Shown here one piece after another: positions 26,097 to 35,387 of a stretch of DNA of 64,000 nt. The notes beneath the pieces are model-generated. The model was not told the origin of the DNA, ran no database searches, and saw only the letters and a program-made list of their open reading frames with translations. Positions within the stretch are counted from its first letter, which is position 1. Every line of letters begins with the position of its first letter. The stretch comes from Salinimicrobium flavum (GTDB taxonomy: Bacteria; Bacteroidota; Bacteroidia; Flavobacteriales; Flavobacteriaceae), in assembly GCF_042684505.1 (NCBI RefSeq), contig NZ_JBHULT010000010.1, forward strand, positions 434,001 to 498,000, in the 5' to 3' direction. The translations under genes were made by a program, and so were the position numbers.

Positions 26097-28646
26097 ATGG
26101 ATGATAATTTTTCACCAAGAGTAAAAGATGTAATAGCCTACAGCAAGGAGGAAGCCTTGCGGTTAGGTCATGATTTTATTGGTACAGAACATTTAATGCT
26201 GGGCCTGTTGAGAGACGGTGATGGCAAAGCTATTAATATACTGAATGCGCTTGATATTGATCTTAGTCACCTAAGAAGAAAGGTGGAGATCCTTAGCCCC
26301 GCCAACCCAAATGTTACTGTTGAATCAAACGAAAAAAAGAACCTGCACCTTACAAGGCAGGCTGAACGGGCTTTGAAAACTACCTTCCTGGAGGCTAAGC
26401 TTTTCCAGAGTTCTTCAATAAACACAGCGCATTTGCTGTTATGTATTCTTCGAAACGAAAATGATCCCACCACCAAACTTTTAAATAAATTAAAAGTTGA
26501 TTATGATGGGGTCAAAGACCAGTTCAAATATATGATCACCAACGACGACGATTACATGGAATCTCCAACTGCAGAATCTTTCTCAGATGAAGATGCCACT
26601 TCTGATGAACCGGGGAAAAGCAATCCTTTCGCTGGTTCTCCCGGTAAAACCACCAAGAAGTCAAAGACCCCTGTACTGGATAACTTCGGAAGGGATCTTA
26701 CTGCCCTGGCAGAACTCGATAAACTTGATCCTGTCGTGGGTAGGGAGAAAGAGATAGAGCGGGTATCACAGATCTTGAGCCGAAGAAAAAAGAACAACCC
26801 GCTTCTAATCGGAGAGCCCGGAGTTGGAAAATCGGCTATTGCTGAAGGTCTCGCCCTTCGAATCGTGAAAAGAAAGGTATCAAGAATACTTTTTGATAAA
26901 CGTGTGGTGACCCTTGACCTTGCCAGTCTGGTTGCAGGAACAAAATACCGCGGACAGTTCGAGGAAAGGATGAAAGCGGTTATGAATGAGCTTGAAAAGA
27001 ATGACGATATCATTCTCTTTATTGATGAGATTCACACCATTGTTGGTGCGGGTGGAGCTACGGGAAGTCTGGATGCCAGCAATATGTTCAAACCTGCTTT
27101 GGCCAGAGGTGAGATACAATGTATTGGTGCCACCACCCTTGATGAGTACAGACAATATATTGAGAAGGATGGAGCCCTTGAAAGACGTTTCCAGAAGGTT
27201 ATCGTGGAACCAACTACCGTTGAGGAAACTATACAGATCCTTAATAATATTAAAGACAAATATGAGGAGCATCACCATGTGACCTATACCGACGAGGCTA
27301 TTCTCGCCTGTGTAAAGTTAACGAACAGGTACATGACCGACAGGTTCCTTCCCGATAAAGCTATTGATGCTTTAGATGAGGCAGGATCACGTGTCCATAT
27401 CACCAATATTGATGTCCCCAAACAGATCCTTGAGCTTGAAAGAAAGCTGGAGGAAGTACGGGAGAACAAGAATACAGTCGTTAAAAAACAGAAATACGAA
27501 GAAGCGGCGAAACTCCGTGACGACGAAAAGAATATTGAAAGAGAGTTGGCCAAGGCCCAGGAAAAATGGGATGAAGAGTCAAAACTGCACCGCGAAACAG
27601 TTACTGAAGATAACGTGGCCGATGTAGTATCTATGATGACAGGAGTGCCTGTAAACAGGATCGCTCAAACAGAGATCAACAAACTGGCAGAATTACCTAA
27701 ATTGATCAAAGGTAAAGTGATTGGTCAGGATGAGGCGGTAGGAAAAGTGGTGAAAGCCATTCAGCGTAACCGCGCGGGATTAAAAGACCCAAACAAACCT
27801 ATTGGATCCTTTATCTTCCTTGGACAAACAGGAGTGGGTAAGACCCAGCTGGCGAAGATCCTTTCAAGGGAACTTTTCGACAACGAAGATGCACTCATCA
27901 GGATAGATATGAGTGAGTATATGGAAAAATTCGCGGTGAGCAGATTGATAGGTGCACCTCCGGGGTATGTAGGATATGAGGAAGGTGGACAGTTGACTGA
28001 AAAAGTGAGACGTAAACCTTATGCGGTGATCTTGCTTGATGAGGTAGAGAAAGCACACCCTGATGTGTTCAACATGTTACTGCAGGTATTGGATGATGGG
28101 TACCTTACTGACAGTCTTGGTAGAAAGATCGATTTCAGGAATACCATAATTATCATGACCTCCAATATTGGCGCAAGAAAACTGAAAGATTTTGGTCAGG
28201 GAGTTGGTTTTGGAACCGCTGCAAAAAAATCCCAGATTGACGATAATGCCCGCGGAGTTATTGAGAATGCTCTGAAAAAGGCTTTCGCGCCCGAATTCCT
28301 TAACCGGGTGGACGATGTGGTTATCTTTAATCCTCTTGAACAGGAAGATATCTATAAGATCATCGATATCGAACTGGAGAAACTGTTTGGCAGAATAGAC
28401 TCTCTTGGGTACGACCTTAAGTTATCCAAGAAGGCAAAAGATTTTATTGCTGAAAAAGGATTTGATAAACAGTATGGAGCACGCCCATTAAACCGGGCCA
28501 TCCAGAAATATATCGAGGATGCTTTAGCCGAAGAGATCATTACTTCACATATTACTGAAGGTGATAAAGTTTTCATGGACCTGGATGACGAAAAGAAAGA
28601 GTTGACCATAAAGGTTGAAAAGGCCAAAAAGGAAACGAATTCTTAA
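26097..28646 (+). CDS. clpC: ATP-dependent Clp protease ATP-binding subunit ClpC
   Basis: An 849-residue AAA+ unfoldase that feeds substrates to ClpP. It has the double Clp-N domain (FSPRVKDVIAYSKEEALRLGHDFIGTEH region), a first ATPase domain with Walker A GEPGVGKSA, a middle coiled-coil region containing a UVR-like segment (KYEEAAKLRDDEKNIE), and a second ATPase domain with GQTGVGKTQLAK. The UVR segment separates ClpC from ClpB and ClpA. It is a single-gene unit with a strong terminator, divergent from gyrA. Confidence 0.96.
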   Translation: MDDNFSPRVKDVIAYSKEEALRLGHDFIGTEHLMLGLLRDGDGKAINILNALDIDLSHLRRKVEILSPANPNVTVESNEKKNLHLTRQAERALKTTFLEAKLFQSSSINTAHLLLCILRNENDPTTKLLNKLKVDYDGVKDQFKYMITNDDDYMESPTAESFSDEDATSDEPGKSNPFAGSPGKTTKKSKTPVLDNFGRDLTALAELDKLDPVVGREKEIERVSQILSRRKKNNPLLIGEPGVGKSAIAEGLALRIVKRKVSRILFDKRVVTLDLASLVAGTKYRGQFEERMKAVMNELEKNDDIILFIDEIHTIVGAGGATGSLDASNMFKPALARGEIQCIGATTLDEYRQYIEKDGALERRFQKVIVEPTTVEETIQILNNIKDKYEEHHHVTYTDEAILACVKLTNRYMTDRFLPDKAIDALDEAGSRVHITNIDVPKQILELERKLEEVRENKNTVVKKQKYEEAAKLRDDEKNIERELAKAQEKWDEESKLHRETVTEDNVADVVSMMTGVPVNRIAQTEINKLAELPKLIKGKVIGQDEAVGKVVKAIQRNRAGLKDPNKPIGSFIFLGQTGVGKTQLAKILSRELFDNEDALIRIDMSEYMEKFAVSRLIGAPPGYVGYEEGGQLTEKVRRKPYAVILLDEVEKAHPDVFNMLLQVLDDGYLTDSLGRKIDFRNTIIIMTSNIGARKLKDFGQGVGFGTAAKKSQIDDNARGVIENALKKAFAPEFLNRVDDVVIFNPLEQEDIYKIIDIELEKLFGRIDSLGYDLKLSKKAKDFIAEKGFDKQYGARPLNRAIQKYIEDALAEEIITSHITEGDKVFMDLDDEKKELTIKVEKAKKETNS

Positions 28647-28660
28647 TTGAAATAATAACT

Positions 28661-28700
28661 AAAAAGAAAGCCTGTGATCAACGTCACAGGCTTTCTTTTT
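28661..28700. terminator. terminator of clpC (bidirectional)
   Basis: A perfect 17-bp stem: left arm 28661-28677 ending in GCCTGTGA, right arm 28684-28700 beginning TCACAGGC, with a 6-base loop and T-tracts on both strands. It also suits the convergent end of the his operon. Confidence 0.92.
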
Positions 28701-28734
28701 TAAATTCAATCCGGGTTTGAGGCTGATGGGAAAA

Positions 28735-29343
28735 TTAATTTTTCTTTTCGTGTCTGCTCTGCAAAACCTCTGTAACATCTCCCAGAGAATAACCCTTCGC
28801 CTGAAGCAGGATCATATAGTGGAACAAAAGATCTGCACTCTCATTCAAAAATAATTCTTCATTTTCATCCTTGGACTCGATCACCATTTCAATTGCCTCC
28901 TCTCCTACTTTCTGAGCGATCTTGTTTATACCACTTTGGAAGAGTGAAGCCACATAACTGTTTTCATTCTCCTGGTCCCTTTTTCGGTTGGCGATCACCT
29001 GTTCCAGTTCTTCCAAAAAGGTTAAACCGGAAAGATTTTCTTCTCCCCAACAGGTAGCTGTTCCTTTATGGCAGGTAGGACCCTGAGGTGTAACAAAAAC
29101 CAGGAGACTATCGTTATCACAATCAACCTTGAGGTTCACAAGGTGCAGGAAATTTCCACTTTCTTCCCCTTTGGTCCATAGACGTTGATTACTCCGACTA
29201 AAAAAGGTGACTTTTCCGGTCTCACGGGTCTTGGTATACGCTTCTTCATTCATATAACCCAACATGAGTACGTTCTTAGTCCGGGCATCCTGGATGATCG
29301 CAGGGACCAATCCGTCGGAATTTTTATTAAAATCAATTTCCAT
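28735..29343 (-). CDS. hisIE: bifunctional phosphoribosyl-AMP cyclohydrolase / phosphoribosyl-ATP pyrophosphatase
   Basis: A 202-residue fusion of the second and third enzymes of histidine synthesis. The N-terminal HisI domain (about 1-105) has the metal-binding DCDNDSLL and GPTCHKGTATCW motifs. The C-terminal HisE domain (about 110-202) has the helical KVGEEAIEMVIESKDENEE motif of the MazG-like fold. It is the last gene of the his operon and is separated from hisF by a 208-base spacer containing repeat fragments. Confidence 0.96.
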   Translation of the reverse strand: MEIDFNKNSDGLVPAIIQDARTKNVLMLGYMNEEAYTKTRETGKVTFFSRSNQRLWTKGEESGNFLHLVNLKVDCDNDSLLVFVTPQGPTCHKGTATCWGEENLSGLTFLEELEQVIANRKRDQENENSYVASLFQSGINKIAQKVGEEAIEMVIESKDENEELFLNESADLLFHYMILLQAKGYSLGDVTEVLQSRHEKKN

Positions 29344-29551
29344 TTTATATTTTTTATTTTTTTATTATGCTAATTCTACGGTGGAAGCACCGACCATAAT
29401 TTTTAACCCGCCGAAGCTATAGCGAGGGATGGCCCAATTCCTTTCGATGTAAGTTCGAACGGAGTCGAGACCTCCCAAACTGAAGTATTTACAATTTCCT
29501 GGTTTCCACAGATCGCACAGATCTCAGTTGAAAACTTCGAATTTCGTATTT
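29344..29551 (-). repeat. his operon spacer with repeat fragments (hisF-hisIE)
   Basis: This 208-base spacer has no coding frame I can support. It contains the CGAACGGAGTCGAGACCTCC fragment (from about 29456), related to the inverted repeat in the hisA-hisH spacer, and AGATCTCAGTTGAAAACTTCG-like DNA (29519-29539) that recurs after fabG. It looks like degenerate dispersed repeats. Confidence 0.55.
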
Positions 29552-30307
29552 CTAAATTCTAACTTCAATCCCTTGTTCCTTCATTTCCTGTTTCAAATCG
29601 TGTATAGATATTTCCTTAAAATGGAATACGCTTGCTGCCAGCGCTGCATCTGCCTTTCCGATTTTGAATGCATCGCAGAAATGTTGAATATTCCCTGCTC
29701 CTCCTGATGCTATGACAGGAATGGAAACTTCCGAAGAAAGCCTGGAAAGAGCTTCATTGGCGAATCCTTTTTTGGTACCGTCGTTATCCATAGAGGTGAA
29801 CAGGATCTCCCCCGCACCTCGTTCTTCCACCTCTTTCGCCCAATCAAAAAGATCGATCTCTGTAGGTACTTTACCACCTACCAGATGAACCAGCCACTTC
29901 CCATTAACCTTTTTGGCATCTATGGCTACTACTATACATTGTCTTCCAAACTTGGCCGCTAATTTATTGATCAATTCCGGATTCCTGACTGCTGAAGAAT
30001 TGATGGCTACCTTGTCTGCTCCATTCTGCAGCAGTACATCTACGTCTTCCACAGATGATATTCCCCCACCCACTGTGAACGGAATATTTACGGTAGCGGC
30101 CACTTTGCGCACCAACTCTGCAAGGGTCTTCCGCTTTTCCTGGGTAGCGGTAATGTCCAGGAAAACAAGTTCATCTGCTCCCGATTCTGAATACAACTTA
30201 GCCAACTCCACGGGATCTCCTGCATCCCGAAGTCCTATAAAATTGATCCCTTTTACCGTTCGGCCGTTTTTAATATCAAGACAGGGAATTATTCTTTTTG
30301 TAAGCAT
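29552..30307 (-). CDS. hisF: imidazole glycerol phosphate synthase subunit HisF
   Basis: The cyclase half of IGP synthase, a 251-residue (beta/alpha)8 barrel that uses ammonia from HisH to make imidazole glycerol phosphate and AICAR. The catalytic aspartates are in PCLDIKNGR near the N-terminus and VAIDAKKVNG mid-chain; phosphate-binding loops GGGI and ASGGAG are present. It partners with hisH encoded upstream in the same operon. Confidence 0.97.
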   Translation of the reverse strand: MLTKRIIPCLDIKNGRTVKGINFIGLRDAGDPVELAKLYSESGADELVFLDITATQEKRKTLAELVRKVAATVNIPFTVGGGISSVEDVDVLLQNGADKVAINSSAVRNPELINKLAAKFGRQCIVVAIDAKKVNGKWLVHLVGGKVPTEIDLFDWAKEVEERGAGEILFTSMDNDGTKKGFANEALSRLSSEVSIPVIASGGAGNIQHFCDAFKIGKADAALAASVFHFKEISIHDLKQEMKEQGIEVRI

Positions 30308-30430
30308 CTTTTTAGATATTAGATATGAGACTTGAGAAGTGAGATATCAATTCCATCTGGTCTTTTCTCTTTCCTCTTTCAACTGGTTCAAATTTCGTCC
30401 TGGTTCTTGTCTCCTGGTTCTTGATTCTCG
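30308..30430 (-). repeat. his operon spacer with short direct repeats (hisA-hisF)
   Basis: A 123-base spacer. CCTGGTTCTTG occurs twice 14 bases apart (30399-30409, 30413-30423), and TGAGACTTGAGAAG (30326-30339) recurs at 42673-42686. No gene is visible. Confidence 0.5.
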
Positions 30431-31150
30431 TTAAAATATGAACTTCTCCAGTTGTTTTAAACTTATATTTCCTTCATAGATCGCTTTTCCGATAATAGCA
30501 CCTTCACATCCAATTTCCATTAGAGCGGGCAGATCTTCAAAAGTGGTGATCCCGCCGGAAGCGATCAACTTAAGGTCCCTGTTCTCTCCCAGGATCTCTT
30601 GATAAAGATCAAAGGAAGGCCCCTGCAACATCCCGTCTTTTGATACATCGGTACAGATCACGTATTCCACCCCTTGGTCTGAAAAGCCTTGAATGAATGG
30701 CAACAGTTCTTCCCCCGATTCTTCCTCCCATCCACTAATGACCACTTTTTTGTTTCGGGCATCGGCTCCTAAAATGATCTTTTCACTTCCAAATTTTGTG
30801 AGCCAGGAAAAGAACATATCCGGATCTTTTACCGCTATACTCCCCCCGGTAACCTGTGCTGCACCACTCTCAAAAGCAATCCGCAGATCTTCTTCAGATT
30901 TAAGTCCGCCACCAAAATCGATCTTTAAGCCGGTCTTGGAGGCGATCTTTTCGAGAACCTTATGGTTCACAATATGTTTTGACCGGGCACCGTCCAGGTC
31001 TACCAGGTGTAAATATTTGATCCCGTGATCCTGGAATTCCTTAGCCACCTCCAGCGGATCTTCATTATAAATTTTACTGGTACTGTAGTCCCCCTGTGAA
31101 AGCCTTACACATTTCCCGTCAATGATGTCTATAGCCGGAATTAATCTCAT
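30431..31150 (-). CDS. hisA: ProFAR isomerase
   Basis: The 239-residue barrel enzyme that isomerises ProFAR to PRFAR in histidine synthesis. The pattern PAIDIIDGKCVRLSQGD at the N-terminus and TDVSKDGMLQGPS in the C-terminal half carry the catalytic aspartates; the phosphate loops FGGGLK and ASGGI are present. It is homologous to hisF, the next gene in the operon. Confidence 0.97.
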   Translation of the reverse strand: MRLIPAIDIIDGKCVRLSQGDYSTSKIYNEDPLEVAKEFQDHGIKYLHLVDLDGARSKHIVNHKVLEKIASKTGLKIDFGGGLKSEEDLRIAFESGAAQVTGGSIAVKDPDMFFSWLTKFGSEKIILGADARNKKVVISGWEEESGEELLPFIQGFSDQGVEYVICTDVSKDGMLQGPSFDLYQEILGENRDLKLIASGGITTFEDLPALMEIGCEGAIIGKAIYEGNISLKQLEKFIF

Positions 31151-31151
31151 G

Positions 31152-31196
31152 GTATTTAGTATTTAGTATTTAGTAGTGAGTAGTGAGTAGTGAGTA
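31152..31196 (-). repeat. two phased 7-bp tandem repeats in the hisA-hisH spacer
   Basis: GTATTTA occurs three times (31152-31172), then GTA, then GTGAGTA three times (31176-31196). The second block keeps the 7-base period. It lies directly before the hisA start in the transcript. Confidence 0.8.
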
Positions 31197-31219
31197 AGAG
31201 ATATTTTTGATCTCATCTC

Positions 31220-31261
31220 GAGCGGAGTCGGGAGGTTTGTCTCGACCCTTCGACTCCGCTC
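31220..31261. repeat. inverted repeat in the hisA-hisH spacer
   Basis: GAGCGGAGTCG (31220-31230) is perfectly inverted at 31251-31261, with a 20-base centre. Related sequence occurs in the hisF-hisIE spacer. It looks like a dispersed palindromic repeat, and could also cause partial termination in the operon. Confidence 0.7.
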
Positions 31262-31281
31262 AGGGAAATAAACTTGTTTAT

Positions 31282-31872
31282 TCATAGCTTCAAAAAATTC
31301 TGAAGTATTTTTTCCCCGGCTTCGCTACTTTTCTCCGGGTGGAACTGTACCCCGTAGAAATTATCTTTTTTTAGAGCAGACGAATAATTTACTCCGTAAT
31401 CACATTTTGCAATGGTTTCTGCACAAACCGGTGCGTAATAACTGTGTACCAGGTATACATACTCCTGTTCTGTTATCCCTTCAAAAAGGTCGGTTTTAAG
31501 ATCCTTTATCCTGTTCCAGCCAATATGCGGGACCTTAAGCTTTTTTTCAAAATGAATCACATCTACATCAAAGATCCCGAGTCCCTCAGTATCTCCTTCT
31601 TCAGAGCGCTTGCACATCAACTGCATACCCAGACAAATTCCCAACACCGGCTGCTTCAACTGTGGGATGATCTTATCCAAACCTGTACTTTTCAGTTTCT
31701 TCATGGCAGAACTCGCCTCTCCTACTCCGGGAAAGATCACTTTATCGGCAGCTTTTATTTCCTCAGCATCTTGACTTAATATACCGTCATAGCCAAGTCT
31801 TTCCAAAGAGAATTTAATACTCTGAATGTTCCCCGCCCCATAATCAATAATTACAACTTTTTTACCTCTCAT
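31282..31872 (-). CDS. hisH: imidazole glycerol phosphate synthase subunit HisH
   Basis: The glutaminase half of IGP synthase, 196 residues, class I amidotransferase fold. The nucleophile is C80 in LGICLGMQ, with H178 and E180 in QFHPEKS completing the triad. It delivers ammonia to HisF. It is followed by a 131-base spacer with repeats before hisA. Confidence 0.97.
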   Translation of the reverse strand: MRGKKVVIIDYGAGNIQSIKFSLERLGYDGILSQDAEEIKAADKVIFPGVGEASSAMKKLKSTGLDKIIPQLKQPVLGICLGMQLMCKRSEEGDTEGLGIFDVDVIHFEKKLKVPHIGWNRIKDLKTDLFEGITEQEYVYLVHSYYAPVCAETIAKCDYGVNYSSALKKDNFYGVQFHPEKSSEAGEKILQNFLKL

Positions 31873-31900
31873 ATCTAATATCTAATATCCCGCCCCTACC

Positions 31901-33037
31901 CTAAAGCATGCCTTTGGTTGATGGCAGGATCATTTTATCGGGATCTCTTTTAACAGCTACTTTTATTGCTTTGGCAAAAGCTTTAAAAATGGCTTCTATC
32001 TTATGGTGTTCGTTGGTGCCTTCGGCCTTAACATTAAGGTTTGCTTTTGCTCCATCAGTGAAAGACTTAAAGAAGTGATAGAACATTTCTGAAGGCATTT
32101 TTCCTATCATCTCTCTTTTGAACTCTGCTTCCCAAACCAGCCAGTTCCTTCCGCCGAAATCAATCGCGACCTGCGCCAGGCAATCATCCATAGGCAGGCA
32201 AAAGCCATAGCGTTCTATTCCCAGCTTATTACCTAAAGCTTTTGAAAAGACCTCTCCCAGAGCTATTGCCGTATCTTCAATGGTATGATGTTCATCAACT
32301 TCAAGGTCGCCCTTCACCAGGATCTCCAGGTCCATTTGTCCATGACGGGCGATCTGGTCAAGCATGTGGTCAAAGAATTTAATCCCTGTGTCAATTTTGC
32401 TTTTTCCGGTCCCATCGAGATTAAGGGAAATGAAAATATCGGTCTCGTTAGTTTTTCTATTAAGGGTAGCTGAACGTGCTTCAAGCTTCAGGAATTCATA
32501 GATCTCCCTCCAGCTGTTTGTTTCCTTTTGTATGAAATTTTGGAGCTCCTCTTTTTTAACCGAGATCTCGCTACTGCCCAGTTCTTCATGGCCGGTTATA
32601 AAGATCCCTTTTGCTCCAAGATTCTTCGCCAGCTCCATATCGGTCAATCTGTCGCCAATAACAAATGAATTCTCCAGATCATATTTTTCAGTATCAAAAT
32701 AGGATTTCAATAAACCTGTTCCGGGTTTCCGGGTGGGAGCATTATCTTCCGGGAAAGTACGGTCAATAATGATCTCTTCAAACTTCACCCCTTCATTTTC
32801 AAAGGACTTCAGGATAAAATTCTGGACCGGCCAAAAGGTGTCTTCCGGAAAAGAATCTGTTCCCAGTCCATCCTGGTTGGTCACCATGACCAGTTCATAA
32901 TCCAGTTCCTTAGCGATCCTGGCCATATACTGAAATACGTCTTCATAAAATTCCAGCTTTTCAAAACTGTCCAGTTGGTAATCTTCCGGCTCAAGTACAA
33001 TGGTGCCGTCACGGTCTATAAAAAGTAATTTTTTCAT
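31901..33037 (-). CDS. hisB: bifunctional histidinol-phosphatase / imidazoleglycerol-phosphate dehydratase
   Basis: A 378-residue fusion. The N-terminal HAD-type phosphatase (about 1-165) has the nucleophile motif FIDRDGTIV (D8, D10). The C-terminal IGP dehydratase domain (about 185-378) has the metal-binding DHMLDQIARHG and DEHHTIEDTAIALG motifs. Fused hisB is typical of Enterobacteria and Bacteroidota. Its start overlaps the hisC stop by four bases (ATGA-type coupling). Confidence 0.97.
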   Translation of the reverse strand: MKKLLFIDRDGTIVLEPEDYQLDSFEKLEFYEDVFQYMARIAKELDYELVMVTNQDGLGTDSFPEDTFWPVQNFILKSFENEGVKFEEIIIDRTFPEDNAPTRKPGTGLLKSYFDTEKYDLENSFVIGDRLTDMELAKNLGAKGIFITGHEELGSSEISVKKEELQNFIQKETNSWREIYEFLKLEARSATLNRKTNETDIFISLNLDGTGKSKIDTGIKFFDHMLDQIARHGQMDLEILVKGDLEVDEHHTIEDTAIALGEVFSKALGNKLGIERYGFCLPMDDCLAQVAIDFGGRNWLVWEAEFKREMIGKMPSEMFYHFFKSFTDGAKANLNVKAEGTNEHHKIEAIFKAFAKAIKVAVKRDPDKMILPSTKGML

Positions 33038-34086
33038 AATTCAAGTTGCTTTAAGGTCCCGATCAATTTTTTATTCTCCTCTGGTGTTCCCACAGTGAAC
33101 CTCAAAGTATTTTCACATAATTCCTGGTTGCTGCGATTACGCACCACCACGCCGGCACCTAGTAATTTACGGTAAAGTATACCGGCATCCTTCACTCTTA
33201 CCAACAGAAAATTGGCGTCTGAAGGGAAAATTTCCTTTACGAAAGGCATTTTTGACAGCTCAGTCTTAAGCACCCCTCTTTCCTGAAGAATGAGTTTAAC
33301 TTCATTTTTCACCTCTTCAGGATCTAAAAGCCTTTCAAGGGATTTTTGCTGCGTAAGTTCATTGACGTTATAAGGAGGTTTGATCTTATTTAAAATACTA
33401 ATGATCTCTTCGGAAGCATAACAGATCCCAAGCCGTATTCCGGCTAAACCATAAGCTTTTGAGAGGGTTTGTGTGATCACCAGGTTCGGAAACTCCTGAA
33501 GCCGGCCGAGCCAGCTCGCTTCAGCAGAAAAATCAATGTAAGCCTCATCAATGACAACAAGTCCGTTGAATTTCTCCAGGATCTTCTCTACAGAAGTCTC
33601 AGAAAATGTATTTCCGGTGGGATTATTCGGGGAGCAGAGAAAAATGAGTTTTGTGTATTTATCTACTTTTTGAAAAATGGCTTCCACATCGGGTTGAAAA
33701 TCGCCTCTAAGCACCACTTTTCTGTCCTCAACCTCATTCAGATCTGCCAGAACTTTATACATGCCGTAAGTGGGTGGTAGGGTTATAACATTGTCGATCC
33801 CGGGGGTACAAAAAGCTCTGAATATCAGGTCCAGTACTTCATCACTGCCGTTCCCCAATAAAATTTGTGCTTCAGAAACCCCTTTTTGTGAGGCAAGAAC
33901 CTGCTTCACCCTGACCTGCTGCGGATCTGGATATCGGTTCACGCCATTCTCAAACGGATTTTCATTGGCGTCTAAAAATGTCATTTTTCGACCATCGGTT
34001 TTGAATTCGTCCCGGGCCGAAGAATAGGCCTGCATCTTCAGCACATTCGGCCGTACCAGTTTTTGAAGATCAAATCTATTGCTCAT
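33034..34086 (-). CDS. hisC: histidinol-phosphate aminotransferase
   Basis: A 350-residue fold-type I PLP aminotransferase that converts imidazole acetol phosphate to histidinol phosphate. The PLP lysine is K210 in TQTLSKAYGLAG; the substrate motif LDANENPFENG lies at 38-48 and SPNNPTG at 152-158. Its start overlaps hisD by 11 bases and its stop overlaps hisB by four, showing tight coupling. Confidence 0.96.
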   Translation of the reverse strand: MSNRFDLQKLVRPNVLKMQAYSSARDEFKTDGRKMTFLDANENPFENGVNRYPDPQQVRVKQVLASQKGVSEAQILLGNGSDEVLDLIFRAFCTPGIDNVITLPPTYGMYKVLADLNEVEDRKVVLRGDFQPDVEAIFQKVDKYTKLIFLCSPNNPTGNTFSETSVEKILEKFNGLVVIDEAYIDFSAEASWLGRLQEFPNLVITQTLSKAYGLAGIRLGICYASEEIISILNKIKPPYNVNELTQQKSLERLLDPEEVKNEVKLILQERGVLKTELSKMPFVKEIFPSDANFLLVRVKDAGILYRKLLGAGVVVRNRSNQELCENTLRFTVGTPEENKKLIGTLKQLEL

Positions 34087-35377
34087 TCTTCGCTTTTTTT
34101 AGTTTCTCCAGTCGCAGGCTTACCGCCTTTTTGTGGGCCTGCAAACCTTCGGCTTCTGCTATTAATTCAATTGCAGGTCCTATTCTTTCGATCCCTTCCG
34201 CAGAGATCTGCTGAAAGGTTATAGACTTCAAAAAGCTATCCAGATTGACCCCGCTGTACTGCCGGGCATAGCCGTTGGTAGGCAACGTATGATTGGTACC
34301 CGAAGCATAGTCACCGGCACTCTCGGGGGTGTTGTTCCCTATAAAAACTGAACCGGCATTGGAAATCCCGTTCACATAGAAATCGGGGTTCTTCGTGCAG
34401 ATAATGAAGTGCTCTGGTGCATATTCATTAATGAGTTCAAGCGCCTCATCTTTTGAATTCATAAAAATAAAACGGGAATGTTCGATCGCTGCCCTGGCGA
34501 TCTCCTTCCGAGGAAGATCCTCCAGTTGAGATACTATTTCAGCCTCTACCTTTTCCAAAAGTTGCTTTGAAAGGGAAAGCAGCACCACCTGACTGTCGGC
34601 ACCGTGTTCGGCTTGAGAAAGCAGATCTGAAGCTACAAAAGTCGCATCAGCACTATCATCTGCTACCACTAATAATTCTGAAGGTCCCGCAGGCATATCA
34701 ATCGCTACATTATATTTGGTGGCCATTTGCTTCGCTACTGTGACGTATTGATTTCCGGGGCCAAAGATCTTATATACCTTTCCCATACTTTGGGTTCCAA
34801 AAGTCATGGCTGCAATAGCCTGAATGCCTCCCACTTTATAGATCTTTTCGATCCCACATAACTTAGCGGTATAAAGGATCACCGGATTTACAGAACCATC
34901 CTTAGCAGGAGGCGTACACAAGATCACTTCTTTACAACCTGCTAATTGTGCGGGAACGGCCAGCATGAGAATGGTGGAGAACAAAGGTGCCGTTCCCCCG
35001 GGGATGTAAAGCCCCACCTTCTGTATAGGCCTCTTTTCCTGCCAGCATTGAACTCCGGGAACGGTCTCCACCACCACTTTCTCTGTTCTTTGAGCGGCGT
35101 GAAATCGTGAAATGTTCTGCTTTGCAAGGTCAATAGCTGCTTTTAACTCTTCAGGAACTTCGGCTGCTGCCTTCTCAATTTCTTCCACGGTCACTTCGAA
35201 AGTTCCGGAAGTCGTACCGTCAAAGAGTTGAGAGTATTTTTGTACTGCTGTGTCACCATCTGCTTTAACCTCTCTAAATATCTGTTCCACCAGCTGTTCA
35301 ATATCGGCAACTGTTTTTGTGGGGCGTTCGAGAATTGCCTCCCACTCTGTCTTTTCAGGATCAATAAACTTCTTCAT
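34076..35377 (-). CDS. hisD: histidinol dehydrogenase
   Basis: Catalyses the last two oxidation steps to histidine. The 433-residue product has the family core GTAPLFSTILMLAVPAQLAG, the DMPAGPSELLVVADDSADA segment and the zinc/catalytic region SQAEHGADSQVVL. It starts 10 bases after hisG and overlaps hisC by 11 bases. Confidence 0.97.
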   Translation of the reverse strand: MKKFIDPEKTEWEAILERPTKTVADIEQLVEQIFREVKADGDTAVQKYSQLFDGTTSGTFEVTVEEIEKAAAEVPEELKAAIDLAKQNISRFHAAQRTEKVVVETVPGVQCWQEKRPIQKVGLYIPGGTAPLFSTILMLAVPAQLAGCKEVILCTPPAKDGSVNPVILYTAKLCGIEKIYKVGGIQAIAAMTFGTQSMGKVYKIFGPGNQYVTVAKQMATKYNVAIDMPAGPSELLVVADDSADATFVASDLLSQAEHGADSQVVLLSLSKQLLEKVEAEIVSQLEDLPRKEIARAAIEHSRFIFMNSKDEALELINEYAPEHFIICTKNPDFYVNGISNAGSVFIGNNTPESAGDYASGTNHTLPTNGYARQYSGVNLDSFLKSITFQQISAEGIERIGPAIELIAEAEGLQAHKKAVSLRLEKLKKAKNEQ

Positions 35378-35387
35378 TCTTTAATAT

